Positions 9,911 to 20,895 of a stretch of 64,000 nucleotides of DNA are shown here, piece after piece (the stretch's first letter is position 1; each line of letters starts with the position of its first letter). A model generated the notes under the pieces. The model did no database searches. It was not told the DNA's origin and saw nothing but the letters and a program-made list of their open reading frames with translations. The translations under genes and the position numbers were made by a program. This DNA is from Calamus simplicifolius (Eukaryota; Streptophyta; Magnoliopsida; Arecales; Arecaceae), in the NCBI GenBank assembly GCA_900491605.1, contig UESW01001671.1:52095-116094 (forward strand), read 5' to 3'.

Positions 9911-10440
9911 TTAAAATTTTTGTATCTTAAAAAAATATAATTTAAAATTAAACTAAATAGAAAAAAATATAATTAATTTTAAATAATTTATTATAATTTT
10001 TTAATATTATTTTATTATTAGTGTAGCCGAGCATGCCATATTTACTGATCGAGCCATACTGTCGTCCCATCTGCCTTCTCTGCAAGTGAAGATAGTGCTT
10101 AGGGCCCATGCATGCGTATCTGTGATGCGAGACTTATGAGCTGATCTTTTGGTGTAGATTCATGTGTAAAAAAATTATCATGCTCAATGCAAGTCATCGG
10201 ATATCAAAGACGGTGTACAAAGACTTTTTCAGCAAATATATCCAAAACCACGGTAGGCTCATCAAGCAAGCAGTTCCAAGCTTCGAGGCTTTTTAAGCCA
10301 AGGGTGTCACGGAGGTGGGTGCCACATCATGCCATGGCCTTTGTGGCGCTCTACACGTTACGTGCAGAAAGCTGAACAAGTTCAATATATTAATGCTACG
10401 CTTTAAAAATACGTTGCAATCATGTTGTCAAGAGGAAAAA
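9911..10440. other. No gene recognised
   Basis: AT-rich to about 10020, then mixed composition. A 62-codon plus-strand frame at 10187-10375 has no recognisable motif and I do not call it. Confidence 0.5.
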
Positions 10441-10449
10441 ATTTATTCG

Positions 10450-10905
10450 AGGGCTAGAGGGAGCTATGTTAGCAGCGAGTGGTTTTAGTTCTTTTGATAT
10501 ATCTGTCCCACTAGCCAAGCTCTACGATATGGGCAGGTGTATCCTATGCAATTCGTATCCTTGAGGCTCGTAGGCTCTCCTAGAGGGTGATTCTCTCACT
10601 GTCATTTGATGGATCAAGCAGGATCTGTGTGATCATTCACCAACCAATCCCTTGATCCAAGATATCTGCTCTACTCTTCGGAATGCATAGATGGTCCATA
10701 TTCGACATATCTATCGAGAAGCTAATTCTGTGGCTGATTGGGTTGCTACTTCGGTGGCCCACCACTCCAGCTTTTGGATGTGGAAGTAGGGGGACTCTTG
10801 TCCTATTGCTCTTTACCAAATTTTGTTTTCCAATCTATTGGGCTTGACTTGCACTAGAATGATGTGATCACCTGCTTATACCCAAAAAAAAAGGAAAAAA
10901 AGAAA
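10450..10905 (+). pseudogene. LINE-derived RNase H domain remnant with poly(A)-like tail
   Basis: Plus-strand translation in shifting frames gives the C-terminal RNase H-like block of plant LINE polyproteins. It reads AIRILEAR then an EGDSLTVI-like motif (about 10540-10610), HIRHIYREANSVADWVA (about 10695-10752) and HHSSSF. The tail ends in an A-rich run at about 10887-10905, as expected at a LINE 3' end. There is a stop inside the block. It is probably a 5'-truncated insertion separate from the RT remnant upstream. Confidence 0.72.
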
Positions 10906-11340
10906 GAAGAGGAACAAATTTATTAAATGTGGTTATAAGACATTACTTACCACCCATAAAATTATTCATTGCTCGGCACCATAGGGTACAGTGCACAACT
11001 TCACCCCTTATCTGTGGATGAGGGGAAAAAGGGACAAAATTTTATCTTAATTCGATTGAGATCCATCATGAATGAAAGGCACAACAGAGGATCGAGACCG
11101 TATGTAAGATATGGTATATCAATTTCTTTTAATATTTGATGCGACCACAGCTAATAGATTTACCATCTACCAGTCTTCATCATGTGGTCTTTGTTGTTAA
11201 CCCCTTTTTGACCTCCAAAAGAGTGGCTGCTCCACTGTGCTGTTGGGCCAAGCTTATCTCCAAGTAGAAAGCCTCTTTTGGAGGGTTCTTTACCAATATG
11301 ATGTTGAAAATGATAGCCAAGTTGTCCAATATTAAACTGA
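10906..11340. other. No gene recognised
   Basis: Intergenic sequence. No open frame, repeat or RNA structure that I can identify. Confidence 0.5.
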
Positions 11341-11341
11341 T

Positions 11342-11900
11342 CGACTACAAAAAAAGCTAAATTGGCGGCGTTTATATGCGCGGCATATGTTTATACGCTG
11401 GTAGATATATAAATTTACCGTCGCTTAAATTTTTGCAAGTAAATTATTAAGATTCTTGGCGTTTAAATTTTTACGTCGGTAATAATATATATTGTTGGCA
11501 GTGTTTAGAACAACGCCACCAATATAGTAATTATGCACAGGGAAATTAGTAGTTGCCCTGCATTTATATTGTTACGCCAATAATAATATATGTTTTTTGT
11601 GGTATTTAAACAAACACCAATAATTTATTAATTATACGTTGTTATATTAATGTTTTTGCGGCGTTTCTAATATACCGCCAGTAATAACATATAACATCAG
11701 CGGCGTTTCACAAAATGCCGACAATTGATAGAGTTTACGCCGGTAAAGTATTGAGTTTTTCAAGGTGATTAATTTTACATCGGTAAATTAGTAGTTTGTC
11801 AGCGCCGAAATTAATTATATGCATTGGCGGCACTTATAAAATGTCAAAATTTGATCAATGAAATGCCGGTAAACTATTATATTTTTATTGATAGTAAAAT
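11342..11900. mobile_element. CACTA-like transposon end with subterminal repeats (partial)
   Basis: The block opens with gactacaaaaaaagc, close to the CACTACAA-type terminus of plant CACTA (En/Spm) elements. It then carries at least ten scattered short motifs of the form ggcggcgttt, acgccggtaa and accgccagtaa in both orientations, which is the usual look of CACTA subterminal regions. No matching opposite terminus, 3-bp duplication or transposase was found downstream, so it is a truncated end or an internally collapsed copy. Confidence 0.5.
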
Positions 11901-12745
11901 AAATAAAAAAATAAAAAATAAATTATTTAAATGATCGGAGGTCCATTGGATACTTCTGCTGCTTCGTGGCACAGAGAACATGATGCGTTAATCTGAAAAA
12001 TGTATGATTTTAACATTGATGATACGTGATGGCATGGGAGATTGGGTTGCTGGGATGAAACCGGTCTTTGGGGACTTTTTTGCAGGAACTCCGTTGAGGA
12101 GGAGGCTCTTTGTTACCCTAACGTTAGAGGAACACGCTTTGGCGGCAACAGATTGGTGCGCCAGTTAGGGGGAGATTAGAAGAAGCGAAATACCTACGGA
12201 AGCCAGTAGCAGATCTCTACCTTCCCATTGAGTAAGGATGATGGTAACACCCGCTCAGGAGATCTCCACTAGCCGCGCTAGGGGGCACAGCCAAGAACCA
12301 GAGCAGCGGGAGACCGATCTCCTTGCTTCCCAAGCCAGCCTCTCGCTCTTCCTTTCCACCACCCCATTGCGACGCGAATCGCATCGCCCTTGCCCTTAAG
12401 TCCAATCACTTTAATTACATTTATTTTTCTACAATAGCAATTGCGGCCATACAGCAGTATCCAATTGCCACCTTCGCTTAGGTCGCTAAGCGTCGCATAG
12501 CCTAATTCAGTAGTGACTCGCGGGTGATCTCCCTAAAAGGCTAATTGCGATGAATCTGTCTAGTTATTTTTAGATTTTTCTAAGAGGCTTCGGTCCCCCT
12601 CCAGCCACTCCGATGACTCCTTCAAAAGTGGCATGGAAAGGAAATCGAGCGGGCACATCACCATCAGCACCGCCCCTTCCCGTCCTTAGGATCTTCTCGG
12701 GAGGGGTCCTTTGATGATCGGATCGCTCATCGGGCCGAACAATGG
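11901..12745. other. No gene recognised
   Basis: Mixed composition with some GC-richer parts (about 12230-12400 and 12590-12745). Open frames here are short and overlapping on both strands. I see no start context, domain or splice pattern that supports a gene. Confidence 0.5.
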
Positions 12746-12748
12746 CTA

Positions 12749-12787
12749 GAGGTCCTCATCCAGATCCTCATGTACAATGAAAAAGGT
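12749..12787 (+). pseudogene. CSLA: CSLA exon 1 end scrap at the edge of the 87-bp array
   Basis: About 38 bases match the end of the CSLA exon 1 copies of the first 8.6 kb with few changes: VLIQILMYNEK against VLVQIPMYNEK. The 87-bp tandem repeat starts immediately after it. It is too short for confident homology alone, but the same words occur five times upstream. Confidence 0.6.
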
Positions 12788-15057
12788 CCGAGATCACTGA
12801 TGATCCGACGATTGCGATCGATCCAAGCCCTGATCCCGATCGACCACGATTCGATCCCAGATCGTTGCGATCGGTCCGAGATCGCGGACGATCCGACGGT
12901 TGCGATCGATCCAAGCCCTGATCCCGATCGTCCACGACCGATCCCGAATTATGGCGATCGGTCCAATCGGCGATGATCCGACGGTTGTGATCGATCCAAG
13001 CCCTAATCCTAATCATCCACGACCGATCTCGGACCGTGGTGATCGGACCGATCGGCGTCGATCCGACGGTTGCCATCGATCCAAGCCCTGATCGATCCTG
13101 GTCGGCGATGAACGATCTTGGACCGTCGCGATCGATCCGATAGGCGCCGATCCGACGGTTGCGATCGATCCAAGCTATGATCCCGATCGGCCACGACCGA
13201 TCTCGGACCGTGGCGATCGGTCCGATCGCGACGATCCAACGGTTGCGATCGATCAAAGCCCTGATCCCGATCGGCCATGACCGATCCGGACCGTGGCGAT
13301 CGGTCCGAGATCGCTGACAATCCGACGGTTGTGATCGATCCAAGCCCTGATCCCGATCGGCCACGACCGATCACGGACCGTTGCGATCGGTCCGAGATCG
13401 CGGACGATCCGACGGTTGTGATCGATCCAAGCCCTGATCCCGATCGGCCACGATCGATCCCGGACCGTTGCAATCGGTCCGAGATCGCGGACGATTCGAC
13501 GGTTGCGATCGATCCAAGCCCTGATCCTGATAGTCCACGACCGATCTCGGACCGTGGTGATGGACCGATCGGTGTCAATCCGATGGTTGCCATCGATCCA
13601 AGACATGATCGATCCTGGTCAGCGATGAACGATCTTGGACCGTCGCGATCGATCGATAGGTGATGATCCGACGGTTGTGATCGATCCAAGCCGTGATCCC
13701 GATTGGCCACGACCGATTCGGACCGTTACAATCCATCCGAGATCGGCGACGATCCGACGGTTGCGATCGATCGAAGCTGTGATCCCGATCGGCCATGACC
13801 GATCTCGGACCGTGGCGATCGGTCCGATCGGCGACGATCCGACGGTTGCGATCGATCCAAGCTCTGATCCGATCGTCCACGACCGATCTCGGACTGTGGC
13901 GATCGGTCCGAGATCGCTAACGATCCGACGGTTGCGATCTATCCAAGCCCTGATCCCGATCGGCCATGACCGATCCCGGACCGTTGCGATCGGTCCGAGA
14001 TCGCGGACGATGGTTGCGATCGATCCAAGCCCTGATCTCGATCGGCTACGATCGATCCTGGACCGTTGCGATCGGTCCGAGATCGCGGACGATCCGACGA
14101 TTGTGATCGATCCAAGCCCTGATCTCGATCGGCCATGACCGATCCCAGACCGTTGCGATCGGTCTGAGATCATGGACGATCCGACGGTTGTGATCGATCC
14201 AAGCCCTGATCCCGATCATCCACGACCGATCCCGGACCGTGGTGATCGGTCCAATCGGCGACGATCCGACGGTTGCCATCGATCCAAGCCCTGATCCTGA
14301 TCGTCCACGATCGATCTCGGACCGTGGCGATCGGACCGATCGGTATTGATCGATGGTTGCCATCGATCCAAGCCCTGATCGATCCTGGTCGATGATGAAC
14401 GATCTCGGACCGTCGCGATCGATCCGATAGGCGACGATCCGACGGTTGCGATCGATCCAAGCTGTGATCCCGATCGGCCACGACCAATCTCGGACCGTTG
14501 CAATCCGTCCGAGATCGGCGATGATCCGACGATTGCGATCGATCGAAGCCGTAATCCCGATCGGCCACGGCCGATCTTGGACCGTGGCGATCGGTCCGAT
14601 CGGCGACGATCCGACGGTTGCGATCGATCCAAGCCCTGATCCCGATCAGCCATGACTGATCCCGGACCGTGGCGATCGGTCCGAGATCACTGATGATCCG
14701 ACGATTGCGATCGATCCAAGCCCTGATCGCGATCGGCCATGATCGATCCCGGACCGTTGTGATCGGTCCGAGATCGCGGACGATCCGACGGTTGCGATCG
14801 ATCCAAGCCCTGATCCCGATCATCCACGACCGATCCCGGACTGTGGCGATCGGTTCAATCGGCGACGATCCGACGGTTGCGATCGATCCAAGCCCTGATC
14901 CTGATCATCCACGACCGATCTCGGACCGTGGCGATCGGACCGATCGGTGTCGATCCGACGGTTACCATCAATCCAAGCCCTGATCGATCCTGGTCGGCGA
15001 AGAACGATCTCGGACCGTCGCGATCGATCCGATAGGCGACGATCCGACGGTTGCGAT
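12786..15057. repeat. 87-bp GATC-rich tandem repeat array (about 26 units)
   Basis: The core word gatcgatccaagccctgat recurs every 84-88 bases through 2.27 kb. A typical unit runs from cggtccgagatcgcggacg through gatccgacggttgc and the core to accgatcccggaccgt. Each unit contains a dyad, cggacc and ggtccg separated by about 9 bases. Variant units with a tggtcggcgatgaacgat segment occur near 13090, 13610, 14385 and 14985, indicating a higher-order pattern. The array is much more GC- and CpG-rich than its flanks. Its unit is a multiple of three, which creates long open frames on both strands that are artefacts. Confidence 0.95.
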
Positions 15058-15690
15058 GACATGGGCTTGACATTGAAAACTCTAATAGCTTGCGGGATAT
15101 AAATGATCATGTCTGAATTTAAAGTAAAGTTCGTTTTGGGCAAGGACCCATATAATTATATTTTGCTAGGAGCTAATAGAATTGCGTTTATGATATATAT
15201 GCACCATTTTATGTGCATCAATTTCAAAATAGACATCATTGTGCTGACTCGATTAATATTGGAGAGTCGGTACGCAGATTGGCACTTGATCATAGAGATC
15301 GGAAAAGGACTCTTGTGCTAACGGTAACTAGTATATTTATTTATATGTTGATATAATATGTATATGTGCACCGGTATCACTCCCTAGCTAGTACGTAATC
15401 TAATATTATTATAATTTAAATCCCCTACAGTAATTAATTAATCAGAAGGCTAGCTCTGATGCAATGACTAACTTTCGATGTATAATAATACACATGCATG
15501 TACCGCGTTTCCGTGTCCGATCATCAGCCAATATGTAATAATACTTGGGTGGCGGTGATTTGAATTGGACATTTCCTGTTTAAATATGAATTAAATTATG
15601 TTGAAACTTTCACGTTATAAATCCAATAATATCTTCATGATACGATTGAATATTACGTCAATTAAGTGCAAGGATTTCCCGATCCAACGA
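15058..15690. other. No gene recognised
   Basis: AT-rich intergenic DNA upstream of the small gene. A 72-codon plus-strand frame at 15103-15321 has no family resemblance that I recognise. Confidence 0.5.
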
Positions 15691-15751
15691 ACAAAGCTCT
15701 TCCACCGACCTGCCGCACGAAACCGGAATAAGCCGGACACCGGAATCCACT

Positions 15752-15901
15752 AGCGACGGCGGGATTTCTTGGCATAGTGGGAATCTAAATCCTGTGTGCA
15801 ATCCTAGTCCTTTTCGGATCCCCTAGAGCGAGGGCGGGATTTCTTGGCATACTCGGAATCTAAATCCTGTGTGCAATCGGAGTCCTTTTCGGATCCCCCG
15901 G
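15752..15901 (+). repeat. 75-bp direct tandem duplication in the upstream region of the small gene
   Basis: Two units, 15752-15826 and 15827-15901, share nearly every base from agcgacggcgggatt to ttttcggatccc. They end about 50 bases before the TATA box, so they sit where proximal promoter elements normally lie. Confidence 0.9.
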
Positions 15902-15949
15902 ATGACTTCAGGCGTCCGGTTGTTTCCGGAACCCGGCCTCCTCTCCCCC

Positions 15950-15961
15950 TATATAAATAAA
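15950..15961 (+). promoter_or_regulatory. TATA box of the DUF7722-like gene
   Basis: TATATAAATAAA in a C-rich to A-rich transition (ctccccc before it). It lies 108 bases before the start codon, which would place transcription start near 15985 and leave a purine-rich leader of about 70 bases. Confidence 0.75.
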
Positions 15962-16057
15962 GGAACCCATCATCCCCGTAAAATTTAGGCATCAGATCGA
16001 GAAGAAGGAGAGATCAAGAGGAGAAAAAAAGAGAGCGATCGAGAAGAAGTGAGGCAT

Positions 16058-16309
16058 ATGGAGTGGCTGATGAGGAAGAGGAGGAGTACTCCGGCGGAGA
16101 CCAACGGGCAGAGCCATTATTATGAGAAGGAGAGGTACGGCGGCTACTTTCGGATGCCCCTCCACTACCCGAGGTACACCAAGGCCGACTACGAGACGAT
16201 GCCCGAGTGGAAGGTCGACTGCCTCCTGAGAGAGTACGGGCTGCCCGTGTTCGGCGACGTCGTTGAGAAGAGGGACTTCGCCATGGGCGCCTTCCTTTGG
16301 ACTCGCTGA
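16058..16309 (+). CDS. Small plant protein, DUF7722-like, 83 aa
   Basis: An intact single-exon frame begins with MEWLMRKRR and ends GAFLWTR. The C-terminal ~50 residues carry the pattern I associate with the plant DUF7722 family: MPLHYPRYTKADYE, then MPEWKVDCLLREYGLPV, then a KRDFAMGAFLW end. The biochemical function is not known to me. No signal peptide or membrane segment is visible; the protein is basic at the N-terminus and otherwise soluble-looking. I chose the ATG at 16058 because no ATG precedes it in frame; an upstream GTG at 16049 is unlikely as a plant start. GC content and third-position G/C are far higher than in the flanks, in keeping with a monocot coding exon. The TATA box, leader and AATAAA signal are in order, so this is the best supported gene in the window. 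Confidence 0.85.
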   Translation: MEWLMRKRRSTPAETNGQSHYYEKERYGGYFRMPLHYPRYTKADYETMPEWKVDCLLREYGLPVFGDVVEKRDFAMGAFLWTR

Positions 16310-16350
16310 GACCGCCCTGTTGGTGGCCCAATCATCCTACCGTTTCTCAT

Positions 16351-16356
16351 AATAAA
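16351..16356 (+). terminator. Poly(A) signal of the DUF7722-like gene
   Basis: AATAAA, 42 bases after the stop codon, followed by T-rich sequence. Confidence 0.55.
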
Positions 16357-16564
16357 TAGATTAATGTCTCCTGCGACCATTAATTAGGTTATGTCTGGCA
16401 GTCTTGCTGGTTATGAATGTAGGCTTCTTTACATTACGTACGTCTTTGTATGAGATGGAGTTGTAAGAGACATGCATGATACCTGGATGTGTAATAGAAT
16501 TTTGTGAAATACCATATTCTAATTGTTCTATTTTAAAGCTTTCTGCATACAAGTCTAATTCTAC

Positions 16565-16567
<3 letters not shown>

Positions 16568-16597
<30 letters not shown>
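16568..16597. repeat. (TA)n microsatellite
   Basis: About 14 uninterrupted TA dinucleotides. Confidence 0.95.
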
Positions 16598-16600
<3 letters not shown>

Positions 16601-18809
16601 AAACCATATACAGAGAAAGGTAAAAAGAACGACGTACGGAATTTTCTAGAAAAAAAGCCATGGCATGGAATATTGACTTTTTCTTTGAGACTATATATAA
16701 AAATTTATGGGCTTTTCTTTTTTGGTGAGAATAATTCGAAGAATGAATCTTTTTAAAAGATTTTGTGAAAGAAGAAAAAACGTTTATGATGGTATTGGCT
16801 AGGACTTTAGTGGAAAGATATTAAACGGTTAGATTCTAATATTAAATAAAATTAAATATGATTGCTTCTATATAAAAAGGTCATGTGATTTAGATATCAT
16901 TAATCTATAGATATGATTGCTTCCATATAAAAGTCATGTGATTTAGAAATTATTAATCTATACATCAAACGATAAAAATTAAATAATATACATCATTATA
17001 TTTGTTGTACTCCATTTGTCGCACTGGTTATAGTGTTTCAAATGATATGGCTTGCGTGTTTTAATGGTTTTGGTGTAGTGGATTATATCTAATAATTTAG
17101 ACTATGGTTATTGGATTTTAATGATTTGGTCACAATTTAAACAAACCTTAGTGGAGTATGTTGGTCTGTATCCTAATGTATACCTATAATATATACCATC
17201 TAAAAGGCTCAAGAAGACAATGTCTTAGATTATAGTGTTGATGCCGCTAAGCTAAGTCATGACTGAAAAGAAAAAGGTTCTTTAATAATATCCAAAAAAA
17301 AAAAAAGTTCAAAGAATATTGTCTTATATTGCACTTGTCTTATACCTTAAATTTATTGTCATATTCTTTCTTTTCCTTTGGACAGAGAACAAGATTGCCA
17401 CTATTTGAAATCACATTCTAATTTTTAATAAAGATTGTCACCTATTTGAAATCTCTTTCTACTTTTTAGCATGACAAGTAAGCGGTTTGGTCGCCATCCA
17501 GAGTTGCAATCGTTATATGATGATTTAAGAACGAAAACCGAAAAGGCCCATAGTAGTATCCAAAAAGCAGAAAAACACGCTTGGAATTGGATTGTAAACA
17601 TAAATGATATTCTGACTTTATCATAATAATCCTTTTTAGAAAAAAGTCTTTCTGCATCGCCTTCGGTGCAGGAAGCATACACCGGGAGCGCCCATTAATT
17701 GCGTGCCCATGCATATGTACATGCAGAGCATGCTCATATGTGCGGCCAATAGCTACATCCAGTGCATACGTTCGTGCACTGAGGGTGGTGCACAATATCG
17801 TTCCCTCCCCTTAACCAGCAATTCGAAGCCACGTCACCTAACAGCAGTGTAAACGAAAAGGCCGTGGGCCAAGCAAACAATGAAACCTAGTGGGCATGCG
17901 GACTGCTTTTCTTTTAAAGAAGAATTATTTAACATATTGGACGTATTCCTTGGGCTCGGTAGCTCTTGGCCATTTGTACTTCTAAAGGCAAGCAAGTTTC
18001 ATCCTCTCTCTCTCTCTCTCACCGAAAGCTTGCTCTATTTCATTATGAAAGAAATTAATATAATCTGATCACATAGTCGCAAGATTAATGACAACATTCT
18101 TCAACAACAACCACCGTATGAAATCCTTAGTGGTAAAAGAAGCTTAACTTGAAGAAACATTACAAATAAAATTTGGTCGAAATGATTGCTCAAATATAGA
18201 TAGGATCCACATATGAGAACCAATGGCTCCCAGTGAATCGTTGGTGCCATCATATATCGAATCTAGTTTTGGATAGATTCATGATACGACCATGCATCAT
18301 TTAGAGTGTGACACTAGTTAAAATGGAAGAAGAATTTTTATTTATTTTTGTAATAACATAATATATCATTATAAATATCTAAAACTAAAAAATTTCACTA
18401 CATAATAATTAAAATTTTCAATTATAACTTTATTCATACATTAGGTATTAGATATGTTTCAATTACTATGAACTATTCTACTCTTCACTTAAGCTTTGTT
18501 GTAGCTCAACTCCATTCATTCTATAGATCTCAAATGATAGGTCAAATATAATGTAAGCTAAGGTCGATGGTACTGAAATCTAACGCCATTTTAACTAGCT
18601 CTTAATACAATACAATACGGGTGTGAACAATATCAAATTGGTTCATATTGCTATCTTTACCATCATCGGAAAAGAAAGAAGAAAGAGAGAGGGAGGAGAG
18701 GGAGAGAGGGGACATATTTTCAAATCTAAAAAACTCTCAAATCCAACTATCTAGTGATATTGTCGATTCGACTGGCCACCAGTGACAAATGATGAATGAC
18801 TGCCGATGG
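16598..18809. other. Intergenic DNA, no gene recognised
   Basis: AT-rich. It contains a ~54-bp direct duplication at 16857-16962 (around gattgcttc..atgtgattt), a short CT run near 18006 and a GA-rich run at about 18670-18712. Frames of 62-109 codons in the 17.4-18.1 kb part lack motifs and coding bias. Confidence 0.6.
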
Positions 18810-18814
18810 GAACA
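18810..18814. repeat. Target-site duplication, left, element 1 (GAACA)
   Basis: Identical to 28786-28790 on the other side of the element, so insertion was a single integrase event and no rearrangement followed. Confidence 0.9.
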
Positions 18815-20352
18815 TGTTGGCCCAGATGGCAACCCAAGATGGGGGGTGAATTGGGTTCTTTTTAAAATTTAACAATTAAAACTTAAAACCAATTTCACAA
18901 GGATTAAGTGCACAAGTGAAGTGATGCAGTAAGTAATGAACACAATGTAAATGAGAGAGAGACAAAAGCACAACAAACACACAAAGATCTATAGTGGTTC
19001 GGTGTATCCCACACCTATATCCACTCTCAAGTAACTCTTTGGTCCACACTATAATCCTCTGATTACAGTTGAGTTGTTTTACAAGCTCACAACTCTAACT
19101 TGTTATTTTACACGGGGTCACAATGAACCCAGCTGGTTTTCACAGGTTCACCAGTACAAAACCTTAACCCAAGCTAAACTTAGCTTGTCCCGAGGTAAAC
19201 TACCTCAACTAATTCAATCCCCTTGATTGAATTAGCAAACAACAATTCAAAATAAAGTTTACAGCAATTAACAGCTCCTTAAATGAGCAAATATGCAATG
19301 TAAATAAAAACAATATTAGAAAAGCTTGTTTGAAGCGATTTGAGGTTGAGCTTTTCTTCTTTTCTTCTTTTTCTCTTCTCTTTTGAATGGATGAGTAAGG
19401 ATTGAACTTTGAATCTTGAACACAGCTCATTGAAGAGAATGTTGAGGAAATAGGGCTTTTGCTCTTCTTCTTTTCTCCTTTGAAAATCCTTCGATTTTGA
19501 ACTTTTAGGGCTTGGGATTTCTCTTGAATCTCTTTTGGATTGATAGGCTTGGACTCAAAGATTATTCTCTCCTTTTTTCACTAGGGATTTCTCTTGATTT
19601 TTTCGATATTTTTCCTCTTTTTCTTCCTTTTTTGTCTTGGTATTTTTGAACAGACGAATCCCCCTTTTTATAGACTTTTAATCCGAGATTAGGTGAGAAA
19701 TAGCCATTGAAAATGTACATTGGATGATTCTTCACGCAAGAAAATATATCCATTGAGAGTTAGGTGAAAAAATATATCCATTAGAGCTGATCTGACACTT
19801 TTAAAAATCGTCCTTGATGGGTTGGAGTTGGCTCCAACTTTTCATGCGTCGGCTCCAAATCGGGTTTCCAAAAATAGCAAAAAACAATCTATCGTGGAGT
19901 CAGCTCCGACTTTGCAAAGTGTTGACTCACCGCTGACTGGAGTTGGCTCCCGATTTCTAAAGTGTTGGCTCCAAGAATTGCTCCAAAAATATAGTCTCTA
20001 TAACTCAGGTTAGAGTCGACTCCCGAAATCCATGTGTCGACTCTGAAACTTCAGGTGTCGGCTTCAAAACTCTAGGTGTCGACTCCGAACCATGCCAAAA
20101 ATATTGAATTGTTCTGATACGCTCTGGAGTCGGCTCGAGTCTGCTAGGGTGTCGGCTCCAAGTTCTGAACTTAAATAAATTCCATTGAAATTCAATTCAA
20201 AACTGATTTCTAAGTACCATTTGGATAAATAACCGATTTTAATTCCTGAAACACTTATCAAATTTATTAGAAACACTAGGAATATACTCATGACTTTTGT
20301 TAATCATCAAAATCAATAATTAGATAAATAATTTCTCAATAATTTCCCAACA
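18815..20352 (-). repeat. 3' LTR of element 1
   Basis: 1,538 bases. It contains a cluster of GAGTCGGCTCC / GTGTCGGCTCC-type words at about 19817-20160, T-rich pyrimidine tracts and a ctatagtggttcgg block near 18990 in the putative core promoter region. It aligns along its length with the LTR at 27254-28785 with many scattered differences. Confidence 0.93.
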
Positions 20353-20365
20353 ATCTCTCCTTTTT
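20353..20365 (-). promoter_or_regulatory. Polypurine tract of element 1
   Basis: Minus strand AAAAAGGAGAGAT directly before the 3' LTR; it would prime plus-strand DNA synthesis. Confidence 0.8.
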
Positions 20366-20890
20366 GATGATGACAAAAATATTGAGTATATGCATAATCA
20401 ATTAATGCATAATTGATAAAATATTTTAAAATTAAGGTTAAGCTCCCCCTTAATGAGATAGCTCCCCCTATGTGTGTGCATATGTTAAGTTTATTAAAAC
20501 TTTACTGCATATCTTAATTCCTTTTGATATAAATGTTCATTTAACATATATTATCTTCATTATCTTTTATCATTGTATATGCATATACAAATATCTCTTC
20601 TTTCCCTTATCTTTATGCATATACACTCTTCTCTCCCCTTTTTTGTAATCAACAAAAAGGTTTTATAAGAAGGTTCGTATAGCTTAAATTAACATCAAAC
20701 ATAGGAGTTGAATAATTCAAACATCAAAATCAAAGGTTAGCTTAAAATTCAAGCAACTTAATATCAAAATTCAAGTATGATATTCATTGAATACTGAAAC
20801 ATTACAACAAAATGTTCATTTCACTAAACTTCATTACATCATTCAAAATGCAAACAAAATCAAATTACATCATAAAGCAAACTAAACATC
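20366..20890 (-). other. Non-coding 3' internal region of element 1
   Basis: AT-rich spacer between the env-like ORF and the polypurine tract. A second purine-run motif with gggggag character (ctcccccttaatgag and gctccccctatg on the plus strand, about 20442-20472) is present, as often seen in Sireviruses. Confidence 0.6.
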
Positions 20891-20895
20891 AAAAT

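Noticed and set aside
10187..10375. 62-codon plus-strand frame between the LINE remnants
   Set aside because: No start context, homology or conservation that I can see; likely decayed repeat DNA.
12768..15143. Open frames of up to 233 codons on both strands in the satellite
   Set aside because: They arise because the unit (87 bases) is a multiple of three and has few stop trinucleotides. The translations are repeats of DRSRPI/GSIATV-like words in several frames at once, with no domain.
17425..18068. Small frames of 62-109 codons in the 17.4-18.1 kb intergenic part
   Set aside because: No recognised family, mixed composition without coding bias, overlapping frames on one strand, no nearby TATA/poly(A) pair.
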